Source: Cherax quadricarinatus (lineage: Eukaryota > Arthropoda > Malacostraca > Decapoda > Parastacidae). From it: a stretch of 64,000 nucleotides of DNA. The stretch covers positions 1-64,000 of the forward strand of contig NW_027196949.1 of NCBI RefSeq assembly GCF_038502225.1, read 5' to 3'. The translations under genes were made by a program, and so were the position numbers. Below, piece by piece: positions 53,283-64,000 of the stretch (position 1 is the first letter of the stretch; every line of letters starts with the position of its first letter). A model generated the notes under the pieces. The model made no database searches. It had not been told where the DNA came from and saw only the letters and a list, made by a program, of their open reading frames with translations.

Positions 53283-53515
53283 TGAAAGCTGAAAACTCAG
53301 ACGACTCACAGCGATGTTAGAAAGCATTTCTTCACCAACAGAGTTGTCAGGAAGTGAAGCAATCTGGAGAGTGATGTAGTGGAGGCAGGATCCATACATA
53401 GCTTTAAGAAGAGATACGATAAAGCTCGTGGAGTAAGGAGAGAGCACACCTAGTAGCGACCAGTGAAGAGGCGGAGCGAGGAGCTGGGAATCGACCCCTG
53501 CAACCACACACACAC
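53283..53515 (+). pseudogene. CR1/L2-type LINE 3' end
   Basis: Plus-strand copy of the ORF2 C-terminus (FFTNRVVRK-like, SVVEAGSIHSFKKRYDKA-like, with frameshifts) and 3' UTR ('agaggcggagcgaggagct', 'gacccctgcaaccac'), ending in a short (CA)n and then the (TA)n tract. Confidence 0.75.
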
Positions 53516-53517
53516 AC

Positions 53518-53628
<111 letters not shown>

Positions 53629-53772
53629 CTAAAGTCGTCAAATAATCTCAGCCATTCTTCATAATTTATTCATTATATTTACTGTAAATTAAAGCACCTT
53701 TCATTATTAGTAAAATTTAGTACTTTCTTCACTGTTATTATCATTATCCCGCCGTGAGTCAACTTGTAGCAT

Positions 53773-53820
53773 CACAGGTCCAGTGGCTCAGTTGGTAGAG
53801 CTCTCAGCTCACATACTGAG
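53773..53820 (+). mobile_element. SINE head (5' half), interrupted
   Basis: tRNA-like head with the classic A box TGGCTCAGTTGG at 53783. It breaks off after TCACATACTGAG (53809-53820). The other half of the SINE restarts at 59168 with the same 12 bp. Confidence 0.75.
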
Positions 53821-53826
53821 TGAATA

Positions 53827-56800
53827 TAATAATGGTACCCACAAGTTGATAAGTTGATAACAGTACCCACAAGTTGATAAGTTGATAACAGTACAGACAA
53901 GTTGATAAGTTGATAACAGTACCGACAAGTTGATAAGTTGATAACAGTACCGACAAGTTGATAAGTTGATAACAGTACCCACAAGTTGATAAGTTGATAA
54001 CAGTACCCACAAGTTGATAAGTTGATAACAGTACCGACAAGTTGATAAGTTGATAACAGTACCCACAAGTTGATAAGTTGATAACAGTACAGACAAGTTG
54101 ATAAGTTGATAACAGTACCCACAAGTTGATAAGTTGATAACAGTACCGACAAGTTGATAAGTTGATAACAGTACCCACAAGTTGATAAGTTGATAACAGT
54201 ACCGACAAGTTGATAAGTTGATAACAGTACCCACAAGTTGATAAGTTGATAACAGTACCCACAAGTTGATAAGTTGATAACAGTACCGACAAGTTGATAA
54301 GTTGATAACAGTACCCACAAGTTGATAAGTTGATAACAGTACAGACAAGTTGATAAGTTGATAACAGTACCCACAAGTTGATAAGTTGATAACAGTACCG
54401 ACAAGTTGATAAGTTGATAACAGTACCCACAAGTTGATAAGTTGATAACAGTACCGACAAGTTGATAAGTTGATAACAGTACCCACAAGTTGATAAGTTG
54501 ATAACAGTACCCACAAGTTGATAAGTTGATAACAGTACCGACAAGTTGATAAGTTGATAGCAGTACCCACAAGTTGATAAGTTGATAACAGTACCCACAA
54601 GTTGATAAGTTGATAACAGTACAGACAAGTTGATAACAGTACCGACAAGTTGATAAGTTGATAACAGTACAGACAAGTTGATAAGTTGATAACAGTACCG
54701 ACAAGTTGATAAGTTGATAACAGTATAGACAAGTTTATAAGTTGATAACAGTACCGACAAGTTGATAAGTTGATAACAGTACCCACAAGTTGATAAGTTG
54801 ATAACAGTACCGACAAGTTGATAAGTTGATAACAGTACCCACAAGTTGATAAGTTGATAACAGTACCCACAAGTTGATAAGTTGATAACAGTACAGACAA
54901 GTTGATAAGTTGATAACAGTACAGACAAGTTGATAAGTTGATAACAGTACCGACAAGTTGATAAGTTGATAACAGTACAGACAAGTTGATAAGTTGATAA
55001 CAGTACCGACAAGTTGATAAGTTGATAACAGTACCCACAAGTTGATAAGTTGATAACAGTACCCACAAGTTGATAAGTTGATAACAGTACAGACAAGTTG
55101 ATAAGTTGATAACAGTACAGACAAGTTGATAAGTTGATAACAGTACAGACAAGTTGATAAGTTGATAACAGTACCCACAAGTTGATAAGTTGATAGCAGT
55201 ACCCACAAGTTGATAAGTTGATAACAGTACAGACAAGTTGATAAGTTGATAACAGTACAGACAAGTTGATAAGTTGATAACAGTACCCACAAGTTGATAA
55301 GTTGATAACAGTACCCACAAGTTGATAAGTTGATAACAGTACCCACAAGTTGATAAGTTGATAACAGTACCCACAAGTTGATAAGTTGATAACAGTACCC
55401 ACAAGTTGATAAGTTGATAACAGTACCCACAAGTTGATAAGTTGATAACAGTACAGACAAGTTGATAAGTTGATAACAGTACCCACAAGTTGATAAGTTG
55501 ATAACAGTACAGACAAGTTGATAAGTTGATAACAGTACAGACAAGTTGATAAGTTGATAACAGTACCCACAAGTTGATAAGTTGATAACAGTACAGACAA
55601 GTTGATAAGTTGATAACAGTACAGACAAGTTGATAAGTTGATAACAGTACCCACAAGTTGATAAGTTGATAACAGTACCCACAAGTTGATAAGTTGATAA
55701 CAGTACAGACAAGTTGATAAGTTGATAACAGTACCGACAAGTTGATAAGTTGATAACAGTACCCACAAGTTGATAAGTTGATAACAGTACCCACAAGTTG
55801 ATAAGTTGATAACAGTACAGACAAGTTGATAAGTTGATAACAGTACCGACAAGTTGATAAGTTGATAACAGTACCGACAAGTTGATAAGTTGATAACAGT
55901 ACCGACAAGTTGATAAGTTGATAACAGTACCCACAAGTTGATAAGTTGATAACAGTACCCACAAGTTGATAAGTTGATAACAGTACAGACAAGTTGATAA
56001 GTTGATAACAGTACAGACAAGTTGATAAGTTGATAACAGTACAGACAAGTTGATAAGTTGATAACAGTACCCACAAGTTGATAAGTTGATAACAGTACAG
56101 ACAAGTTGATAAGTTGATAACAGTACCCACAAGTTGATAAGTTGATAACAGTACCCACAAGTTGATAAGTTGATAACAGTACCCACAAGTTGATAAGTTG
56201 ATAACAGTACCCACAAGTTGATAAGTTGATAACAGTACAGACAAGTTGATAAATTGATAACAGTACCCACAAGTTGATAAGTTGATAACAGTACCCACAA
56301 GTTGATAAGGTGATAACAGTACAGACAAGTTGATAAGTTGATAACAGTACCCACAAGTTGATAAGTTGATAACAGTACCCACAAGTTGATAAGTTGATAA
56401 CAGTACAGACAAGTTGGTCAGTTGATAACAGTACAGACAAGTTGATAAGTTGATAACAGTACCCACAAGTTGATAAGTTGATAACAGTACAGACAAGTTG
56501 AAAAGTTGATAACAGTACCCACAAGTTGATAAGTTGATAACAGTACCCACAAGTTGATAAGTTGATAACAGTACAGACAAGTTGATAAGTTGATAACAGT
56601 ACCCACAAGTTGATAAGTTGATAACAGTACCCACAAGTTGATAAGTTGATAACAGTACCCACAAGTTGATAAGTTGATAACAGTACAGACAAGTTGATAA
56701 GTTGATAACAGTACCCACAAGTTGATAAGTTGATAACAGTACCCACAAGTTGATAAGTTGATAACAGTACAGACAAGTTGATAAGTTGATAACAGTACCC

Positions 56801-58995
56801 ACAAGTTGATAAGTTGATAACAGTACCCACAAGTTGATAAGTTGATAACAGTACAGACAAGTTGATAAGTTGATAACAGTACCCACAAGTTGATAAGTTG
56901 ATAACAGTACCCACAAGTTGATAAGTTGATAACAGTACAGACAAGTTGAAAAGTTGATAACAGTACCCACAAGTTGATAAGTTGATAACAGTACCCACAA
57001 GTTGATAAGTTGATAACAGTACAGACAAGTTGATAAGTTGATAACAGTACCCACAAGTTGATAAGTTGATAACAGTACAGACAAGTTGATAAGTTGATAA
57101 CAGTACCCACAAGTTGATAAGTTGATAACAGTACAGACAAGTTGATAAGTTGATAACAGTACAGACAAGTTGATAAGTTGATAACAGTACCCACAAGTTG
57201 ATAAGTTGATAACAGTACCCACAAGTTGATAAGTTGATAACAGTACCCACAAGTTGATAAGTTGATAACAGTACAGACAAGTTGATAAGTTGATAACAGT
57301 ACAGACAAGTTGATAAGTTGATAACAGTACCCACAAGTTGATAAGTTGATAACAGTACCCACAAGTTGATAAGTTGATAACAGTACCCACAAGTTGATAA
57401 GTTGATAACAGTACAGACAAGTTGATAAGTTGATAACAGTACAGACAAGTTGATAAGTTGATAACAGTACCCACAAGTTGATAAGTTGATAACAGTACAG
57501 ACAAGTTGATAAGTTGATAACAGTACCCACAATTTGATAAGTTGATAACAGTACCGACAAGTTGATAAGTTGATAACAGTACCCACAAGTTGATAAGTTG
57601 ATAACAGTACCCACAAGTTGATAAGTTGATAACAGTACCCACAAGTTGATAAGTTGATAACAGTACCCACAAGTTGATAAGTTGATAACAGTACCCACAA
57701 GTTGATAAGTTGATAACAGTACAGACAAGTTGATAAGTTGATAACAGTACAGACAAGTTGATAAGTTGATAACAGTACAGACAAGTTGATAAGTTGATAA
57801 CAGTACAGCCAAGTTGATAAGTTGATAACAGTACCCACAAGTTGATAAGTTGATAACAGTACAGACAAGTTGATAAGTTGATAACAGTACAGACAAGTTG
57901 ATAAGTTGATAACAGTACAGACAAGTTGATAAGTTGATAACAGTACAGACAAGTTGATAAGTTGATAACAGTACAGACAAGTTGATAAGTTGATAACAGT
58001 ACCGACAAGTTGATAAGTTGATAACAGTACCGACAAGTTGATAAGTTGATAACAGTACCCACAAGTTGATAAGTTGATAACAGTACCCACAAGTTGATAA
58101 GTTGATAACAGTACCCACAAGTTGATAAGTTGATAACAGTACCCACAAGTTGATAAGTTGATAACAGTACCCACAAGTTGATAAGTTGATAACAGTACCC
58201 ACAAGTTGATAAGTTGATAACAGTACCCACAAGTTGATAAGTTGATAACAGTACCGACAAGTTGATAAGTTGATAACAGTACCCACAAGTTGATAAGTTG
58301 ATAACAGTACCCACAAGTTGATAAGTTGATAACAGTACCCACAAGTTGATAAGTTGATAACAGTACCCACAAGTTGATAAGTTGATAACAGTACCCACAA
58401 GTTGATAAGTTGATAACAGTACCCACAAGTTGATAAGTTGATAACAGTACCCACAAGTTGATAAGTTGATAACAGTACAGACAAGTTGATAAGTTGATAA
58501 CAGTACAGACAAGTTGATAAGTTGATAACAGTACCCACAAGTTGATAAGTTGATAACAGTACAGACAAGTTGATAAGTTGATAACAGTACCCACAAGTTG
58601 ATAAGTTGATAACAGTACCGACAAGTTGATAAGTTGATAACAGTACCCACAAGTTGATAAGTTGATAACAGTACCCACAAGTTGATAAGTTGATAACAGT
58701 ACAGACAAGTTGATAAGTTGATAACAGTACCCACAAGTTGATAAGTTGATAACAGTACCGACAAGTTGATAAGTTGATAACAGTACCCACAAGTTGATAA
58801 GTTGATAACAGTACAGACAAGTTGATAAGTTGATAACAGTACAGACAAGTTGATAAGTTGATAACAGTACCCACAAGTTGATAAGTTGATAACAGTACCC
58901 ACAAGTTGATAAGTTGATAACAGTACCCACAAGTTGATAAGTTGATAACAGTACCCACAAGTTGATAAGTTGATAACAGTACCCACAAGTTGATA
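53827..58995 (+). repeat. 28-bp minisatellite, about 185 copies (5.2 kb)
   Basis: Highly uniform 28-bp unit: 'acaagttgataagttgataa' plus 'cagtaccc'. Three unit types differ in the last bases: gtaccc, gtaccg and gtacag. Rare changes include gttgatag, gttggtcag, gttgaaaag and a truncated unit near 54630. The period is not a multiple of 3, so all three minus frames are open for up to 1,730 codons. These are artefacts. Confidence 0.97.
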
Positions 58996-59167
58996 AGACA
59001 TATGTGCGTTAGTTAGGTATCTTTATTCTTGGACGAGTGATGGACTGTTTACATCGTCTTTACATCTCTACTGCTTCTGCTGCCTCCTCTGTATTCGACT
59101 GAAGAAGCCTACTGTGTAGGAGAAACGTTTCGGAATATAGATACCTAACCGTTGCACATGTGTCTTA
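58993..59167 (+). mobile_element. Small foldback element with hammerhead-like core
   Basis: Inverted ends: 'taagacatatgtgcgttag' with 'taggtatctttatt', and at the other end 'gatacctaaccgttgcac' with 'atgtgtctta'. Near 59098-59137: ACTGAAGA, a 5-bp hairpin CCTAC-TGT-GTAGG, A, then GAAACG-TTT-CGG. CUGANGA, helix II and GAAA are all present. Helix III has one changed base (CGG for CGT), and TATTC/GAATA could form part of helix I. Confidence 0.6.
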
Positions 59168-59285
59168 TCACATACTGAGCGTCCGTGGTTCGATCCCTAG
59201 CGCGGGTGGAAACGTTGGGAACGTTTCATTACTCCTGTTGTCCCTGTTCACCTGGCAATAAATAGGTGCCTGGGTGTTATTCGAC
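59168..59285 (+). mobile_element. SINE body (3' half)
   Basis: Begins TCACATACTGAG, then B box GGTTCGATCCC at 59190 and the SINE body ('tgttcacctggcaataaata', 'ggtgcctgggtgtta'). Together with 53773-53820 it forms one SINE of the 12487/46575 family. Confidence 0.75.
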
Positions 59286-61295
59286 TTATTGCAGGGTAGC
59301 ATCTCAGGGGTGTGGAAGTATACCCTAGTCGACTTATTGCAGGGTAGCATCTCAGGAGTGTGGAAGTATACCCTAGTCGACTTATTGCAGGGTAACATCT
59401 CAGGGGTGTGGAAGTATACCCTAGTCGACTTATTGCAGGGTAGCATCTCAGGGGTGTGGAAGTATACTATAGTCGACTTATTGCAGGGTAGCATCTCAGG
59501 GGTGTGGAAGTATTCCCTAGTCGACTTATTGCAGAGTAGCATCTCAGGGGTGTGGAAGTATACCGTAGTCGACTTATTGCAGGGTAGCATCTCAGGGGTG
59601 TGGAAGTATACCCTAGTCGACTTATTGCAGAGTAGCATCTCAGGGGTGTGGAAGTATACCCTAGTCGACTTATTGCAGGGTAGCCACTCAGGGGTGTGGA
59701 AGTATACCCTAGTCGACTTATTGCAGGGTAGCATCTCAGGGGTGTGGAAGTATACCCTAGTCGACTTATTGCAGGGTAGCATCTCAGGGGTGTGGAAGTA
59801 TACCCTAGTCGACTTATTGCAGGGTAGCATCTCAGGGGTGTGGAAGTATACCCAAGTCGACTTATTGCAGAGTAGCATCTCAGGGGTGTGGAAGTATACC
59901 CTAGTCGACTTATTGCAGGGTAGCATCTCAGGGGTGTGGAAGTATACCCTAGTCGACTTATTGCAGAGTAGCATCTCAGGGGTGTGGAAGTATACCCTAG
60001 TCGACTTATTGCAGGGTAGCATATCAGGGGCGTGGAAGTATACCCTAGTCGACTTATTGCAGAGTAGCATCTCAGGGGTGTGGAAGTATACCCTAGTCGA
60101 CTTATTGCAGGGTAGCATCTCAGGGGTGTGGAAGTATACCCTAGTCGACTTATTGCAGAGTAGCATCTCAGGGGTGTGGAAGTATACCCTAGTCGACTTA
60201 TTGCAGGGTAGCATCTCAGGGGTGTGGAAGTATACCCTAGTCGACTTATTGCAGGGTAGCATCTCAGGGGTGTGGAAGTATACCCTAGTCGACTTATTGC
60301 AGGGTAGCATCTCAGGGGTGTGAAAGTATACCCTAGTCGACTTATTGCAGGGTAGCATCTCAGGGGTGTGGAAGTATACCCTAGTCGACTTATTGCAGAG
60401 TAGCATCTCAGGGGTGTGGAAGTATACCCTAGTCGACTTATTGCAGGGTAGCATCTCAGGGGTGTGGAAGTATACCCTAGTCGACTTATTGCAGGGTAGC
60501 ATCTCAGGGGTGTGGAAGTATACCCTAGTCGACTTATTGCAGAGTAGCATCTCAGGGGCGTGGAAGTATACCCTAGTCGACTTATTGCAGAGTAGCATCT
60601 CAGGGGTGTGGAAGTATACCCTAGTCGACTTATTGCAGGGTAGCATCTCAGGGGTGTGGAAGTATACCCTAGTCGACTTATTGCAGGGTAGCATCTCAGG
60701 GGTGTGGAAGTATACCCTAGTCGACTTATTGCAGGGTAGCCACTCAGGGGTGTGGAAGTATACCCTAGTCGACTTATTGCAGGGTAGCATCTCAGGGGTG
60801 TGGAAGTATACCCTAGTCGACTTATTGCAGGGTAGCATCTCAGGGGTGTGGAAGTATACCTTAGTCGACTTATTGCAGAGTAGCATCTCAGGGGCGTGGA
60901 AGTATACCCTAGTCGACTTATTGCAGAGTAGCATCTCAGGGGTGTGGAAGTATACCCTAGTCGACTTATTGCAGGGTAGCATCTCAGGGGTGTGGAAGTA
61001 TACCCTAGTCGACTTATTGCAGGGTAGCATCTCAGGGGTGTGGAAGTATACCCTAGTCGACTTATTGCAGGGTAGCATCTCAGGGGTGTGGAAGTATACC
61101 CTAGTCGACTTATTGCAGGGTAGCATCTCAGGGGTGTGGAAGTATACCCTAGTCGACTTATTGCAGGGTAGCATCTCAGGGGTGTGGAAGTATACCCTAG
61201 TCGACTTATTGCAGGGTAGCATCTCAGGGGTGTGGAAGTATACCCTAGTCGACTTATTGCAGGGTAGCATCTCAGGGGTGTGGAAGTATACCCTA
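59277..61295 (+). repeat. 48-bp minisatellite grown from a SINE tail, about 42 copies
   Basis: 48-bp unit: 'cgacttattgcagggtagca', 'tctcaggggtgtggaagta', 'taccctagt'. The first unit runs on from the SINE word 'ggtgttattcgactt' (family: ggtgttagtcgact). Variants include gcagagt for gcagggt, ggcgtgg for ggtgtgg and gccactc for gcatctc. As 48 is a multiple of 3, both strands are open (LLQGSISGVWKYTLVD on plus); no gene is implied. Confidence 0.95.
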
Positions 61296-61564
61296 GACAG
61301 AGTTGGGCTTTAAAATAAACCGAGCTAAAAAACAAACTGCTTAAATAACATAACTTTAATAGAGACAGTCTGATGGTCTGATAAATGGTGGTATATTCAA
61401 TAAAGGCGCAAGAAAAAACACACATTTTGTAACTAGGACATTTTGATCCTTAATAAAATATCCCATTTTAAGACCAAGTACCTGACTTACAGTCTAATAG
61501 ATCTCGAGTCAGGTCACACTGTAATAACACATTTTAACTTAAATTAGCTACAAGGATACATGTT
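61296..61564. other. Unannotated stretch
   Basis: AT-rich, no feature recognised. The remainder of the SINE 3' end is not identifiable here. Confidence 0.35.
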
Positions 61565-61765
61565 CGACTATTTTTTTTTTCAAGGCACAGGTCGTCTCCC
61601 GCCCTTTAAGAAAAGCGAAAGTTTTTTTTTTTTTTTTTACATGTAGTAGGTTATACAGGAGAAGGGGTTACTAGCCTCTTGCTCGTGGTATTTTAGTCGC
61701 CTCTTACAACACATTTGGCTGACGGAGGAAGGATTCTTCTCCACTTACTCATGGAGATGCTCAAC
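61565..61765 (-). mobile_element. SINE-like RTE derivative, second copy
   Basis: Reverse orientation: 61655-61765 is the RTE leader (ctagtaacc, aatccttcctccgt complements) and 61575-61612 the RTE tail ('gtctcccgccc'), with a T-run (61622-61638) between. Same leader-plus-tail structure as 231-418. Confidence 0.65.
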
Positions 61766-61781
61766 AGTACATGGACACAGC

Positions 61782-62271
<490 letters not shown>

Positions 62272-62354
<83 letters not shown>
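62272..62354. repeat. (TA)n microsatellite
   Basis: TA run separating MITE copies 5 and 6. Confidence 0.95.
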
Positions 62355-62357
<3 letters not shown>

Positions 62358-62700
62358 GTGCCGAATAGGTAAAATTGGTCATTTGTACATTTAAGGATAT
62401 ATATTTTTTTCATTTACGTTAATGTAAAACTTAATAATTTTGTACCAGAAGAACCTTAGAAAACTTACCTAACCTTTGTATAATAATCGCAATTTAATTT
62501 AGCCTAATGCAACTAAATATATTTGAGATAAGTTTACAGTAATTTAATAATAAACAAACACAATGAAATATATATTTTTTTCGTTAGGTACAGAATGATT
62601 TTTGCGAAATTGTTGCATACACAAATTTTTGCTTGCCGTATTAGGGAAGAAGAGTGTTGCTCTTTAAGCCAAAATCGCAAGTTTTACCTAGCTCTAGGCA
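62355..62700 (+). mobile_element. 388-bp MITE family, copy 6, diverged
   Basis: Starts GTCGTGCCGAATA, lacks ~40 bp near its left side, is diverged inside and ends in a decayed terminus (acctagctctaggca) before a short (TA)n. Confidence 0.75.
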
Positions 62701-62964
62701 TATATATATATATACATAGTTGTTTCCTACAGCTGTTTTCATTGTCTGTCAACATCTTTGTCTATGTTCATTAGCATGATGGGTGGTGGGTGCTGCCGAG
62801 GTTCACTCACTTCTCTGTGTATTATTGGTGCCGGGGAACTTAAAGTTATACCTGACTCCTTATGTTAATGACCTCTCGTTGGTAGTGAACGTGATGGATT
62901 GGTAGAGTTGACGAGCAGTGACCCAATGTTAATCACTTCCTAAAAACATACACACAGATACACA
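62701..62964. other. Unannotated spacer
   Basis: Short (TA)n then unique-looking sequence; no feature recognised. Confidence 0.35.

Positions 62965-64000
<1,036 letters not shown>

Noticed and set aside
53827..58995. CRISPR array
   Set aside because: Regular 28-bp repeats abut each other with no unique spacers, and the sequence is eukaryotic. The same applies to the 25-, 29-, 30-, 31-, 44- and 48-bp arrays.
53804..59001. Minus-strand open frames of up to 1,730 codons
   Set aside because: All three frames of the same strand are open over the 28-bp array. This follows from a stop-free unit whose length is not a multiple of 3. No start context, composition or domain supports a protein.
59168..61425. 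Long frames on both strands over the 48-bp array
   Set aside because: The period is a multiple of 3 with no stop, so openness is automatic. Both strands and several frames are open at once.

Overview
This is eukaryotic nuclear DNA, most likely from a decapod crustacean (crayfish-like). That placement is inference. It rests on spliceosomal introns, Penelope-like, RTE-, CR1/L2-, jockey- and R2-type retroelement remnants, tRNA-derived SINEs, very long (TA)n tracts, and repeat families I associate from memory with decapod genomes. No bacterial operons, rRNA genes or CRISPR arrays are present. The window is dominated by mobile elements and tandem repeats.

Layout. 1-4.2 kb: the one convincing host gene, a three-exon F-box/leucine-rich-repeat gene on the minus strand (719-3850). 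Its introns carry an RTE tail and a 25-bp minisatellite. 4.7-7.3 kb: LINE tail, a 272-bp tRNA-like repeat array arranged as a large inverted repeat, and a CAA-rich minisatellite. 7.4-8.5 kb: hAT terminus, a 388-bp MITE in (TA)n, RTE tail. 8.9-12.1 kb: 29-bp minisatellite. 12.5-16.2 kb: SINEs and a jockey-like LINE interrupted by a 44-bp minisatellite. 16.3-19.1 kb: a non-autonomous LTR retrotransposon with matching LTRs. 19.5-24.1 kb: a Ser/Thr/Glu-rich repetitive gene-like region, internally duplicated and split by a jockey-like LINE. 24.4-28.4 kb: three minisatellites and a LINE remnant. 28.4-29.5 kb: C-terminal piece of a LINE with a restriction-like endonuclease. 29.6-31.4 kb: MITE/(TA)n cluster. 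31.4-35.1 kb: nearly full-length but broken RTE-type LINE. 35.5-42.6 kb: a 7.1-kb Penelope-like element (PLE) with two 2.2-kb direct repeats that each hold a CCHC zinc-knuckle ORF, flanked by a 13-bp target duplication. 42.9-44.4 kb: hAT-like element and a 24-bp minisatellite. 44.7-51.7 kb: CR1/L2-type LINEs, one almost intact. 51.7-53.6 kb: microsatellites and tails. 53.8-61.3 kb: a SINE split by a 5.2-kb 28-bp array plus a small inverted-repeat element, with a 48-bp array in the SINE tail. 61.6-64.0 kb: more MITEs and the 5' part of another L2-type LINE running off the window.

How it fits together. The F-box gene is probably a substrate adaptor for an SCF ubiquitin ligase. Everything else is retroelement machinery (endonuclease, reverse transcriptase, RNase H, nucleic-acid-binding ORF1 proteins) or non-autonomous passengers. 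Two themes stand out. Several minisatellites and microsatellites appear to have grown out of identifiable transposon sequence. A hammerhead-ribozyme-like module (hairpin followed by GAAACG) recurs in the PLE repeats and in small foldback elements. The very long open frames over the arrays are repeat artefacts and are not annotated as genes.
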